NCBI RefSeq assembly: GCF_001665875.1
Contig: NZ_LZTA01000058.1
Coordinates: 1 to 40,152, forward strand
Origin: Mycobacterium sp. 852002-40037_SCH5390672
GTDB lineage: Bacteria > Actinomycetota > Actinomycetes > Mycobacteriales > Mycobacteriaceae
Length of the DNA: 40,152 nt
Direction: 5' to 3'
This document shows, piece after piece, positions 32,337 through 39,859 of this stretch (its first letter is position 1; each line of letters begins with the position of its first letter). The notes below the pieces were generated by a model that saw only the letters and a list, made by a program, of their open reading frames with translations, made no database searches and was not told the DNA's origin. A program made the translations under genes and the position numbers.

Positions 32337-35318
32337 GTGGGGATGCGGCCCACCGCAAGGATGCCGAAGCTGACTCGGCGCAGTCGGATTCTGATCCTGA
32401 TCGCACTGGGTGTGATCGCTTTGCTGCTCGCGGGTCCGCGGCTGATCGACGCCTACGTCGACTGGCTGTGGTTCGGCGAGCTCGGCTATCGCTCGGTGTT
32501 TTCCACCGTGCTGGTCACCCGGTTCGTGGTCTTTTTGATCGCCGGTCTGCTGGTCGGCGGCATCGTGTTCGCCGGGCTCGCGGTGGCCTACCGCACCCGC
32601 CCGGTGTTCGTGCCGAGCAACGACAACGATCCGGTGGCGCGCTACCGCGCCCTGGTGCTGTCCCGGTTGCGGCTGATGAGCGCCGGAATTCCGGTGGCGG
32701 TGGGTCTACTGGCCGGCATCGTCGCGCAAAGCTATTGGGTGCGAATCCAATTGTTCTTGCACGGCGGCGACTTCGGCATCAAGGACCCGCAGTTCGGCAA
32801 GGACCTCGGCTTCTACGCGTTCGAGCTGCCGTTCTACCGGCTGCTGCTCAGCTATCTGTTCGTCGCGGCCTTCCTGGCCTTCGCGGCCAACCTGTTGGCC
32901 CACTACGTGTTTGGCGGCATCCGGCTGTCCGGCCGCACGGGCGCGGTGAGCCGGTCGGCGCGGATCCAGCTGGTCACCGTGGTCGGGATTCTGGTGCTGC
33001 TCAAGGCCATCGCGTACTGGTTGGATCGCTACGAGTTGTTGTCGCACACCCGCGGCGGCAAGCCCTTTACCGGCGCCGGGTACACCGACATCAACGCGGT
33101 GCTGCCGGCGAAGCTGATCCTGATGGCCATCGCGCTCATCTGCGCGGCCGCGGTGTTCTCCGCGGTCGTGCTCAGGGATTTGAGGATTCCGGCGATCGGC
33201 TTGGTCCTGTTGCTGCTGTCGTCGTTGATCGTGGGCGCCGGATGGCCGCTGATCGTCGAGCAGATCAGCGTCAAACCCAATGCCGCGCAAAAGGAAAGCG
33301 AATACATCAGCCGCAGCATCGCCGCGACGCGGCAAGCCTACGGCCTGACCTCGGACCAGGTCACCTATCGCAATTACACCGGCGACACGCAGGCCACCGC
33401 CCAGCAGGTCGCCGACGACCGCGCGACCACCTCGAACATCCGGCTGCTCGACCCGACGATCGTCAGCCCGGCGTTCACCCAGTTCCAGCAGGGCAAGAAC
33501 TTCTACTACTTCCCCGACCAGCTCTCCATCGACCGGTACCAAGACCGCAACGGGGCGTTGCGTGATTACGTCGTGGCGGCCCGTGAACTCAACCCCGACC
33601 GGCTGATCGACAACCAGCGCGACTGGATCAACCGGCACACCGTCTACACCCACGGCAACGGATTCATCGCGTCGCCGGCCAACACGGTGCGTGGAATCGC
33701 GAACGACCCCAACCAAAACGGCGGCTATCCCGAATTCCTGGCCAACGTCGTCGGCGCCAACGGCGGCGTGGTGTCTGACGGTCCGGCGCAGCTCGACCAG
33801 CCGCGCGTCTACTACGGGCCGGTCATCTCCAACACCTCGGCCGACTACGCGATCGTCGGGCGCAACGGCACCGACCGTGAATACGACTACGAGACCAGCA
33901 ACGAAACCAAGAACTACACCTACGCCGGACTCGGCGGCGTGCCCCTGGGCGACTGGCTGTCGCGCAGCGTGTTCGCCGCCAAGTTCGCCGAGCGAAACTT
34001 CTTGTTCTCCAACGTGATCGGCTCGAACAGCAAGATCCTGTTCAACCGTGACCCGGCGCGACGGGTGGAGGCGGTGGCGCCCTGGTTGACCACCGACAGC
34101 TCGGTGTACCCGGCGATCGTCAACAAGCGATTGGTGTGGATCATCGACGGTTACACCACGCTGGACAACTATCCCTATTCCGAACTCACCTCATTGGAGT
34201 CGGCGACCGCGGACTCCAACGAGGTGGCGTTCAACAAGCTGGCACCCGACAAGCGGGTCTCCTACATCCGCAACTCGGTGAAGGCGACCGTGGATGCCTA
34301 CGACGGCACCGTCTCGCTGTACCAGCAAGACGAACAGGACCCGGTGCTCAAGGCCTGGATGCAGGTCTTTCCGGGCACCGTCAAACCCAAGAGCGACATC
34401 ACCCCCGAGCTGGCCGAGCACCTGCGCTATCCCGAGGACCTGTTCAAGGTGCAGCGGATGCTGCTGGCGAAGTATCACGTCAACGATCCGGTGACGTTCT
34501 TTTCCACGTCGGATTTCTGGGACGTGCCGCTGGATCCGAACCCGACGGCCAGCAGCTACCAGCCGCCGTACTACATCGTCGCGAAAAACATTGCGAAGAA
34601 CGACAATACGGCGTCGTATCAGTTGACCAGCGCGATGAACCGGTTCAAGCGCGACTATCTGGCCGCCTACATCAGCGCCAGCTCCGACCCGGCGACGTAC
34701 GGCAGGATCACCGTGCTGACCATCCCGGGTCAGGTCAACGGGCCGAAGCTGGCCAACAATGCGATCACCACCGATCCGGCGGTGTCCCAGGACCTCGGTG
34801 TGATCGGGCGCGACAACCAGAACAGGATCCGGTGGGGCAACTTGCTCACCTTGCCGGTGGGCCAGGGCGGACTGCTCTACGTCGAACCCGTGTATGCCTC
34901 CCCGGGGGCCAGCGACGCGGCATCTTCCTACCCGCGCCTGATCCGGGTGGCGATGATGTACAACGACAAGATCGGCTACGGCCCCACCGTGCGTGACGCC
35001 CTGACCGGGCTGTTCGGTCCGGGCGCCGGTGCGGCGGCCACCGGCATTCAGCCGACTGAATCCGGCACACCCGTCGCGAGTCCGCCGGCCAGCGCGCCGG
35101 CACCGGCCGTGACGCCGGGATCGTCGCCGCCGGTGGCAGCACCGCCGGTTCCCGACGGGTCTGTGACGCTGTCGCCGGCAAAATCGGCTGCCCTGCAAGA
35201 GATTCAGGTGGCGATCGGCGCGGCGAAAGACGCGCAGAAGAAGGGCGATTTCGCCGGCTACGGTGCGGCGCTGCAGCGCCTGGACGACGCGATCACCAAG
35301 TACAACAACACCAAATAG
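32337..35318 (+). CDS. UPF0182 large membrane protein (Rv3193c-like)
   Basis: A 993-residue protein nearly the same length as M. tuberculosis Rv3193c, and clearly similar along its whole extent. Seven hydrophobic segments occupy about 17-36, 60-84, 112-135, 165-190, 211-230, 257-280 and 284-308; the remaining 680 residues are polar and presumably extracytoplasmic, with the well-conserved [18 protein letters not shown] and [16 protein letters not shown] stretches. A Pro/Ala-rich linker at about 905-945 leads to a short helical C-terminus ([22 protein letters not shown]). GTG 32337 gives [11 protein letters not shown]; ggagc lies about ten bases upstream. Function is unknown to me. The upstream Lon-like protease may act on, or with, the large outer domain. 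Confidence 0.9.
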   Translation: MGMRPTARMPKLTRRSRILILIALGVIALLLAGPRLIDAYVDWLWFGELGYRSVFSTVLVTRFVVFLIAGLLVGGIVFAGLAVAYRTRPVFVPSNDNDPVARYRALVLSRLRLMSAGIPVAVGLLAGIVAQSYWVRIQLFLHGGDFGIKDPQFGKDLGFYAFELPFYRLLLSYLFVAAFLAFAANLLAHYVFGGIRLSGRTGAVSRSARIQLVTVVGILVLLKAIAYWLDRYELLSHTRGGKPFTGAGYTDINAVLPAKLILMAIALICAAAVFSAVVLRDLRIPAIGLVLLLLSSLIVGAGWPLIVEQISVKPNAAQKESEYISRSIAATRQAYGLTSDQVTYRNYTGDTQATAQQVADDRATTSNIRLLDPTIVSPAFTQFQQGKNFYYFPDQLSIDRYQDRNGALRDYVVAARELNPDRLIDNQRDWINRHTVYTHGNGFIASPANTVRGIANDPNQNGGYPEFLANVVGANGGVVSDGPAQLDQPRVYYGPVISNTSADYAIVGRNGTDREYDYETSNETKNYTYAGLGGVPLGDWLSRSVFAAKFAERNFLFSNVIGSNSKILFNRDPARRVEAVAPWLTTDSSVYPAIVNKRLVWIIDGYTTLDNYPYSELTSLESATADSNEVAFNKLAPDKRVSYIRNSVKATVDAYDGTVSLYQQDEQDPVLKAWMQVFPGTVKPKSDITPELAEHLRYPEDLFKVQRMLLAKYHVNDPVTFFSTSDFWDVPLDPNPTASSYQPPYYIVAKNIAKNDNTASYQLTSAMNRFKRDYLAAYISASSDPATYGRITVLTIPGQVNGPKLANNAITTDPAVSQDLGVIGRDNQNRIRWGNLLTLPVGQGGLLYVEPVYASPGASDAASSYPRLIRVAMMYNDKIGYGPTVRDALTGLFGPGAGAAATGIQPTESGTPVASPPASAPAPAVTPGSSPPVAAPPVPDGSVTLSPAKSAALQEIQVAIGAAKDAQKKGDFAGYGAALQRLDDAITKYNNTK

Positions 35319-35321
35319 CTT

Positions 35322-36302
35322 TCAGGCGTAGGCCGTTCGGAACCTGTCCCGATAGGCTTTCGGGCTGATGCCCAGGTGATTGACGAATACCCGCCGCAGC
35401 GTTTCGATGCTGCCGAAGCCGGCGATGCCGGCGGTCTCGGTGACCGACCGGCCGGATTCCAATGCGTTACGGGCGAAATCGATCCGAACCAGTTCGACGT
35501 AGCGCGCCGGGCTCATGCCGAGCTCGGACTGAAAGAGCCGGGTCAACTGACGGGTGCTCAGGGACGCCAGCGCCGCAAGCTTTTTCACGCTGTAGTCCGC
35601 ACCCGGGTCGGCCGCGATCGCATCGGTGACGGGCCGCAGCGGCGACTGCGGCGGGGGATCGGCCTCGAGCAGCACCGAGAATTGCGATTGGCCGCCCGCG
35701 CGTTTGAGGTAGACGACCAGCCACCGGGCGACGTCGCGGACCAGTTTTGTCCCGTAATCCATTTCGACCAACGCCAACGCCAGGTCGATGCCCGACGAAA
35801 TCCCGGCCGAGGTGAAGACGTCACCGTCGCGCACAAAGATCGCGTCCGGCTCGACGGTCACATCCGGGAATGCCCGGGCCAACAACCTGGTGTCGTGCCA
35901 GTGCGTGGTGGCGCGCCGCCCGCGCAGCACCCCGGCCTGCGCGAGGACGAACGACCCCGTGCAGATGGACGCCAGACGCCGGGTCCGTCCCGACACCGAT
36001 CGGATGGCCTCGACCAGGGCGGGGTCAATGGGGCGGGCGGGCAGCTGATCGCTGCCGGCGACCATCACGGTATCGGCGGTGTCGATCGCCGAAATGCTGT
36101 CGGTGACGCCCAGTCGGGCCCCGAGGGAGCTGGTTACGTCGCACCCGTCCACCGACGCGATTTTGAGCTGGTAGTCGGCACCGAACCGGTTGGCCTCGAC
36201 GAAGACTTCACCCGCCCCGGCGACGTCTAACAGCGTCACCCCGTCGAAGACGACGATTACCACCACCCGCGAACGCGCTCCGGCTGCAGCCACGCAAGCC
36301 AT
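35322..36302 (-). CDS. GlxA-family (DJ-1/PfpI plus AraC) transcriptional regulator
   Basis: The 326-residue protein joins an N-terminal DJ-1/PfpI domain (VVVIVVFDGVTLLDVAG, nucleophile-elbow SICTGSFVLA with Cys114, THWHDTRLLARAFP) to a C-terminal AraC DNA-binding domain (about 225-322) with two helix-turn-helix motifs: KLAALASLSTRQLTRLF and ETAGIAGFGSIETLRRVF. The first domain probably senses a small molecule and is related to isonitrile hydratases, though regulators of this type are usually not enzymes. It is divergent from the HD-domain, nitroreductase and cupin genes, which it probably controls; the 99-base gap between them holds the likely operator. Convergent with UPF0182, four bases from its stop. 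Confidence 0.9.
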   Translation of the reverse strand: MACVAAAGARSRVVVIVVFDGVTLLDVAGAGEVFVEANRFGADYQLKIASVDGCDVTSSLGARLGVTDSISAIDTADTVMVAGSDQLPARPIDPALVEAIRSVSGRTRRLASICTGSFVLAQAGVLRGRRATTHWHDTRLLARAFPDVTVEPDAIFVRDGDVFTSAGISSGIDLALALVEMDYGTKLVRDVARWLVVYLKRAGGQSQFSVLLEADPPPQSPLRPVTDAIAADPGADYSVKKLAALASLSTRQLTRLFQSELGMSPARYVELVRIDFARNALESGRSVTETAGIAGFGSIETLRRVFVNHLGISPKAYRDRFRTAYA

Positions 36303-36401
36303 TGTGTCGCTTTCTGAGGACTTGACGGCTCAAACGGCCGGGTCGGCTGGCCCGCGCCGGCGCACACTGATGACCACGGTCAATCCGAAGGAGACGAGAA
36401 C

Positions 36402-37052
36402 ATGACCACCAGCTCGATCGACACCATCGCTGGCATCCACGTACCCGACACCGCGCTGGTGCGCGAGGTCACCGAGTTCATCCGCGACACCGAGGACGAG
36501 TTGCTCTTCAACCATTCCCGGCGGGTGTTCTTCTTCGGCGCGCTGCAGGGCGTGCGCCGCGGACTGCAGCCGAACGTGGAGCTGCTCTACGTCGCGGCGA
36601 TGTTTCACGACCTCGGGCTGACCGAGCGCTACCGCGGCTCCTCCGTCCGCTTCGAGGTCGACGGCGCCAACGCTGCCCGGGACTTTGTGACGACCCGAGG
36701 CGTCGACGAAGCCGACGCCGACAAGGTGTGGCTGGGCATCGCATTGCACACCACGCCCGGCGTACCGGAGTTCATGGCTCCCGAAGTCGCCTTGTTGCAG
36801 GCCGGTGTTGAGGTCGACGTGGTCGGCGTCGAGCGCGAGCAGTTGGCCCCCGAGGCGCTGGCCGCGGTGACCGCCGCCCACCCGCGCCCGCAGTTCAAGC
36901 AGCGCATCCTGGCGGCGTTCAACGACGGCATGAAGCACCGGCCGCGGACCACCGACGGCACCATGAACGCCGATGTGCTGGCGCACTTCGATCCCGATTT
37001 CCAGCGCGTCGACTTCGTCGACAGCATCCTGCACAACAGCTGGCCCGAGTAG
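36402..37052 (+). CDS. HD-domain protein, cyanamide-hydratase-like
   Basis: A 216-residue protein with the HD metal site: FNHSRRVFFFG (His38), MFHDLGLTERY (His69, Asp70), then RFEVDGANAARDF and LGIALHTTPG with a further histidine. The order NHS-R-x-F-FG, HDLGLT and FE-x-DGA-x-AA follows cyanamide hydratases and related HD-domain hydrolases rather than nucleotide phosphohydrolases. Cyanamide hydratase adds water to a carbon-nitrogen triple bond; the true substrate here is unknown. Start ATG 36402 has an aaggaga ribosome-binding site seven bases upstream. It leads a three-gene run (HD protein, nitroreductase, cupin) divergent from the GlxA-type regulator. Confidence 0.8.
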   Translation: MTTSSIDTIAGIHVPDTALVREVTEFIRDTEDELLFNHSRRVFFFGALQGVRRGLQPNVELLYVAAMFHDLGLTERYRGSSVRFEVDGANAARDFVTTRGVDEADADKVWLGIALHTTPGVPEFMAPEVALLQAGVEVDVVGVEREQLAPEALAAVTAAHPRPQFKQRILAAFNDGMKHRPRTTDGTMNADVLAHFDPDFQRVDFVDSILHNSWPE

Positions 37053-37067
37053 CAGAAGGTGCAGAAA

Positions 37068-37772
37068 ATGGACATCCACGAAGCGCTCTACACCACCCGA
37101 ATGATGCGGCGGTTGCGCCCGGACCCGATTCCGCTGGACACCCAGGCCCGCATCCTCGATGCGGCCGTTCGCGCCCCCAACGGTGCTAACACCCAGCGCT
37201 GGCACTTCCTGGCCGTTGACGATCCAAAACTCATCCGCGAGTTCGGCAAACTGTTCCGGCAGGCCCGCGCGCTGGAATACGAAAAGTTCGGCACGGGAAC
37301 GGGACCGATGGTAGCGCCGGCGCCCGGTGCGGATGCGGCCGCTCACGCCGAAACGATGCGCCGAATCAAGGGCTCGGGGGATTACCTGGCTGACCATTTC
37401 GACGAGGTTCCTTTGTTGCTGTTCGTCTTCGCCATCGACGACCTCGGCGGCGCCAACATCTACCCGGCGATCTGGAGTGTGTTGCTCGCCGCGCGTGCCG
37501 AGGGCGTCGGCGGCGTCATGACGATGGTGCTGCGCAATTTCGAGGACAAGGTGAACGAGCTACTGGGTGTCCCCGCCGAGCAGGGCTGGAAGATGTCGGC
37601 CATGCTTACCCTCGGCTATCCGCGGGGCAAGTGGGGTGTCGCGGCCAATCGCCGTCCCGTGCACGAGGTTTCATCCCGAAACGGCTGGGACAAGCCGTTC
37701 GGTGTCGAAGTGCCGCAGCCACTGTGGCCGCCTCGAGAAGACACCGAGGCCGGCCTGGCCGTGGCGGGCTGA
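37068..37772 (+). CDS. Nitroreductase-family FMN oxidoreductase
   Basis: The 234-residue protein (from ATG 37068; GTG 37059 is in frame but lies in the agaagg ribosome-binding site) has the nitroreductase start DIHEALYTTRMMRRLRPDPIP with FMN-phosphate-binding arginines, then RAPNGANTQRWHF and the later DLGGANIYPAIWSVLLAARAEGVGG and GYPRGKWG. These enzymes use FMN and NAD(P)H to reduce nitro groups, quinones or enones. It begins 15 bases after the HD gene stop, so the two are co-transcribed, and the cupin gene follows 49 bases later. Substrate unknown; the context suggests handling of a small nitrogen-containing electrophile or xenobiotic. Confidence 0.87.
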   Translation: MDIHEALYTTRMMRRLRPDPIPLDTQARILDAAVRAPNGANTQRWHFLAVDDPKLIREFGKLFRQARALEYEKFGTGTGPMVAPAPGADAAAHAETMRRIKGSGDYLADHFDEVPLLLFVFAIDDLGGANIYPAIWSVLLAARAEGVGGVMTMVLRNFEDKVNELLGVPAEQGWKMSAMLTLGYPRGKWGVAANRRPVHEVSSRNGWDKPFGVEVPQPLWPPREDTEAGLAVAG

Positions 37773-37821
37773 CAAGCTGCAGGCATTGCGGCGCAAGGGT
37801 ATTCGGAGGAAGGTGAGTCAC

Positions 37822-38358
37822 ATGACCGAGCTGAACGACATCGGGGTCACCGTGGTGCAGCCGGGGGAGGGCGACGTCGTCGCTCTCCCGGGCTTCGGGG
37901 CGGTGTTCAAGCTGTCCGGCAAGACCAACGGCGGCGAGGTGTCCATCGTCGAGCACCCGTTCGCGGTCGGCCTGCTCACCGCGGCGCACCGGCACACCCG
38001 GGAGGACGAGCATTCGATCGTGCTGGCCGGCGAGATCGGCTTCCGTTCCGACGACAGCGAAGTGGTCCTAGGTCCCGGCGGCTACATCACCAAGCCGCGC
38101 GGGCAGATGCATGCGATGTGGAACGCGGGCAGCGAGCCGGGCCGCATCATCGAGGTCATCACCCCCGGCGGATTCGAAAACTATTTCCGCGAATTGGGCG
38201 AGCTGCTCGTCGAGCACGCCGACGACCCGGCGGGCACGCCGCTGCACGAGCTGCCCGAGTTCGGCGAGCTCGCCGACAAATACGGGCTGACCTACGGGTC
38301 ACCTGAGTGGATGGACGACATCGCCCAGCGATATGGGCTGAACCCACCGTCGCACTGA
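37822..38358 (+). CDS. Cupin-domain protein
   Basis: The protein has 178 residues from ATG 37822, with a strong ggaggaagg ribosome-binding site upstream. The conserved cupin motif 1 is AAHRHTREDEHSIVLAGEIGF (two histidines and a glutamate that bind a metal, given here as HRHTREDEHS then AGEIGF) and motif 2 is GPGGYITKPRGQMHAMWN with another histidine, followed by PGRIIEVITPGGFENYF. This is the single-domain layout of quercetinase-like or sugar/amine-binding cupins. The C-terminal tail (LADKYGLTYGSPEWM) is typical of cupins in actinobacterial catabolic clusters. It ends the HD-nitroreductase-cupin operon. The longer frame from 37567 overlaps the nitroreductase gene and is rejected. Confidence 0.85.
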   Translation: MTELNDIGVTVVQPGEGDVVALPGFGAVFKLSGKTNGGEVSIVEHPFAVGLLTAAHRHTREDEHSIVLAGEIGFRSDDSEVVLGPGGYITKPRGQMHAMWNAGSEPGRIIEVITPGGFENYFRELGELLVEHADDPAGTPLHELPEFGELADKYGLTYGSPEWMDDIAQRYGLNPPSH

Positions 38359-38389
38359 CGAGGGCGCTACGGGCCGCTGAGCGCGCGAT

Positions 38390-38419
38390 TTGGTCGCCGT
38401 GACTCCGGTTCGGTAACCT
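38390..38419 (+). promoter_or_regulatory. Promoter of the initiator tRNA gene
   Basis: TTGGTC (38390-38395), an 18-base spacer and TAACCT (38414-38419) form a good SigA-type promoter. Transcription would begin about 38426, six bases before the mature tRNA. Confidence 0.6.
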
Positions 38420-38431
38420 GGCATTCACCAA

Positions 38432-38508
38432 CGCGGGGTGGAGCAGCTCGGTAGCTCGCTGGGCTCATAACCCAGAGGTCGCAGGTTCGAATCCTGTCCC
38501 CGCTACCA
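38432..38508 (+). tRNA. Initiator tRNA-fMet (anticodon CAT)
   Basis: The 77-nt gene includes its encoded CCA (38506-38508). Acceptor, D, anticodon (CTCATAA loop, CAT at 38466-38468), variable and T arms (ggttcgaatcc) all pair. Three G-C pairs in the anticodon stem (GGG and CCC) and the unpaired first position mark it as initiator; the mismatch is C1 against T72, where most bacteria have C1 against A72. It starts translation in the cytosol. It lies between the cupin gene and the glutathione-peroxidase-family gene. Confidence 0.96.
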
Positions 38509-38511
38509 GCG

Positions 38512-38547
38512 AAAATGGCCCTCAGGCATCAGTCTGAGGGCCATTTT
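38512..38547. terminator. Bidirectional intrinsic terminator
   Basis: aaaatggccctcag (38512-38525) and ctgagggccatttt (38534-38547) are a perfect 14-bp stem around an eight-base loop, with T-runs at the ends on both strands. It lies 4 nt after the tRNA and 5 nt beyond the stop of the minus-strand peroxidase gene, so it can end both transcripts. Such a clean intrinsic terminator is uncommon in mycobacteria. Confidence 0.92.
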
Positions 38548-38552
38548 CATGC

Positions 38553-39041
38553 TTACCGGGACAGTACGGCCTCGATGGCGCCGATGACCTCGGGGGCATC
38601 GGGCTCGGTGCGTGGCCGGAATCGGTGAACCACCTCACCGCCGGGAGCGAGGAGGAACTTCTCGAAGTTCCACTGGATATCTCCGGCCTGGCCATCCGCG
38701 CCGGCGGCCTTGGTCAACTGGGCGTACAGCGGGTGACGGTCGTCGCCGTTGACGTCGGTCTTAGCCAGCAGCGGGAACGTCACCCCATAGGTCGTCGAGC
38801 AGAACTCCTGGATCTCATCTGCCGTGCCCGGCTCCTGGCCCATGAACTGGTTGCAGGGGACGCCGACGACCGTCAGACCGCGGTCGGCATAGTCCTTGGC
38901 CAGCTTTTCCAGCGCCGTGTACTGCGGAGTCAGCCCGCATTTGGAGGCTACGTTGACGACCAGCGTTGCGCCGTCGGACAATTCGGCCAGCGTGGTCGGG
39001 CTGCCGTCGAGGGTGGTCAGGGCGATGTCTTTGAGGGTCAC
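38553..39041 (-). CDS. Glutathione-peroxidase-family thiol peroxidase
   Basis: The 162-residue enzyme has the family's catalytic set: Cys35 in NVASKCGLTPQY, Gln65 in VPCNQF and Trp/Asn in IQWNFEKFL. Cys81 (QEFCSTTY) stands at the resolving-cysteine position of thioredoxin-dependent members, so it is likely a two-cysteine thioredoxin or mycothiol-linked peroxidase rather than glutathione-dependent, since mycobacteria lack glutathione. It reduces hydroperoxides in the cytosol. GTG 39041 is preceded by a -10 box TAGCGT seven bases upstream. The bidirectional terminator lies just past its stop. I do not recall this gene next to the tRNA in M. tuberculosis. Confidence 0.92.
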   Translation of the reverse strand: MTLKDIALTTLDGSPTTLAELSDGATLVVNVASKCGLTPQYTALEKLAKDYADRGLTVVGVPCNQFMGQEPGTADEIQEFCSTTYGVTFPLLAKTDVNGDDRHPLYAQLTKAAGADGQAGDIQWNFEKFLLAPGGEVVHRFRPRTEPDAPEVIGAIEAVLSR

Positions 39042-39054
39042 GCCGACGACGCTA
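39039..39054 (-). promoter_or_regulatory. -10 box TAGCGT and leaderless GTG
   Basis: On the minus strand TAGCGT (39054-39049) is followed by seven bases and GTG 39041, the leaderless pattern seen elsewhere in the window. The box lies 8 bases past the stop of the upstream gene on the same strand. Confidence 0.5.
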
Positions 39055-39061
39055 ACGCACT

Positions 39062-39598
39062 TCAGAGCCAGCCGGTGCGCGCGGCGGCAACGCGCTCGGC
39101 GGGCTCCGGAGCCAATTCGCCGTTGCGCACGCCGTCGAGCAACCGTTTCACCGCGGCGACGATCTCCGGGGCGGCCGCCGCGAGTCCAATCGTGTCGGCC
39201 TCGCTCACCTCATCGGCTTGGATGCCGGCGCGGGCCAGGATGGCGGCCGGGTCCGCCAGCTGCTCGGTCAACCAGGACAGCGGGTCGGCGGACAGCTCGG
39301 GGACGAAGTGCCGGCTACTGGGTTCCCATCCGTTGAAATGCGGGTGGTGATGGGCCCGGTCCAGCGTCCCGGGCGGGCTCTCGGTGGACCCGAACAAGTC
39401 GACCCGCCACACCGGGCGGGTGAACGCGATCGGCACGCCGGCGTAGATCGAGCCCTGGGGCTCGGCCCGGTCGACGAGGCGCAGTTCCAGTCTGACACCG
39501 CGCTCTGGGGTTTCCTGACCCTCGAGCGGGGACGGGTCGATGAAGTACATGTCCCCGACGACCACTCCCAGTGATTCGAAACCGAACGCTGCCAGCAT
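39062..39598 (-). CDS. Conserved actinobacterial protein, function not recognised
   Basis: The 178-residue product starts at ATG 39598 (MLAAFGFESLGVVVGDMYF) with aaaggtg about six bases upstream; the longer frame to 39754 runs into the promoter region of the mce gene. It has no signal peptide or membrane segment. The N-terminal part looks beta-rich (RGVRLELRLVDR, IAFTRPVWRVDLFG), then a histidine-rich stretch RAHHHPHFNGWEP that could bind a metal, and a helical C-terminal half (APEIVAAVKRLLDGV). I do not recognise the family. It ends 20 bases before the peroxidase gene start on the same strand, so the two may share a transcript in part. Confidence 0.7.
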   Translation of the reverse strand: MLAAFGFESLGVVVGDMYFIDPSPLEGQETPERGVRLELRLVDRAEPQGSIYAGVPIAFTRPVWRVDLFGSTESPPGTLDRAHHHPHFNGWEPSSRHFVPELSADPLSWLTEQLADPAAILARAGIQADEVSEADTIGLAAAAPEIVAAVKRLLDGVRNGELAPEPAERVAAARTGWL

Positions 39599-39707
39599 CG
39601 CGCACCTTTCCTTTGTCCTTCTCGAGCGTAGCCCCGGCCCGTCGCACGCCCGTCGCCCTCCGACGGGCTTGCGGGTTTCGGTTCTCCAGCTGATCCGCCC
39701 GTCGATT

Positions 39708-39750
39708 TTGTGAACAGTGGTTCGCACAAGTTCGGCCGTCGCGGTACATT
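39708..39750 (+). promoter_or_regulatory. Promoter of the mceA-like gene with overlapping inverted repeat
   Basis: TACATT (39745-39750) fits TANNNT; a -35-like TTCGCA (39721-39726) lies 18 bases upstream. Overlapping the -35 is an imperfect palindrome TTGTGAAC (39708-39715) against GTTCGCACAA (39720-39729), a plausible repressor site. A start near 39757 would give a leader of about 100 nt before GTG 39860. Confidence 0.4.
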
Positions 39751-39859
39751 TCACTGGTCTTCGTTATTGCATGTGTGTACGAAGCCCCTGGCGAAGGCAG
39801 GGGGTGATCTGCCGCGGCGCCGGGAGGCTGCGGCACGGACGTGAGGGGCAGCGACGATC

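Noticed and set aside
37567..37821. Longer start of the cupin gene
   Set aside because: It overlaps the nitroreductase gene by over 200 bases; ATG 37822 has a strong ribosome-binding site and gives a normal cupin start.
35322..38358. Horizontally acquired island bounded by the tRNA
   Set aside because: A tRNA at one edge is suggestive, but there is no integrase, no repeat of the tRNA 3' end, and base composition by eye matches the rest of the window.
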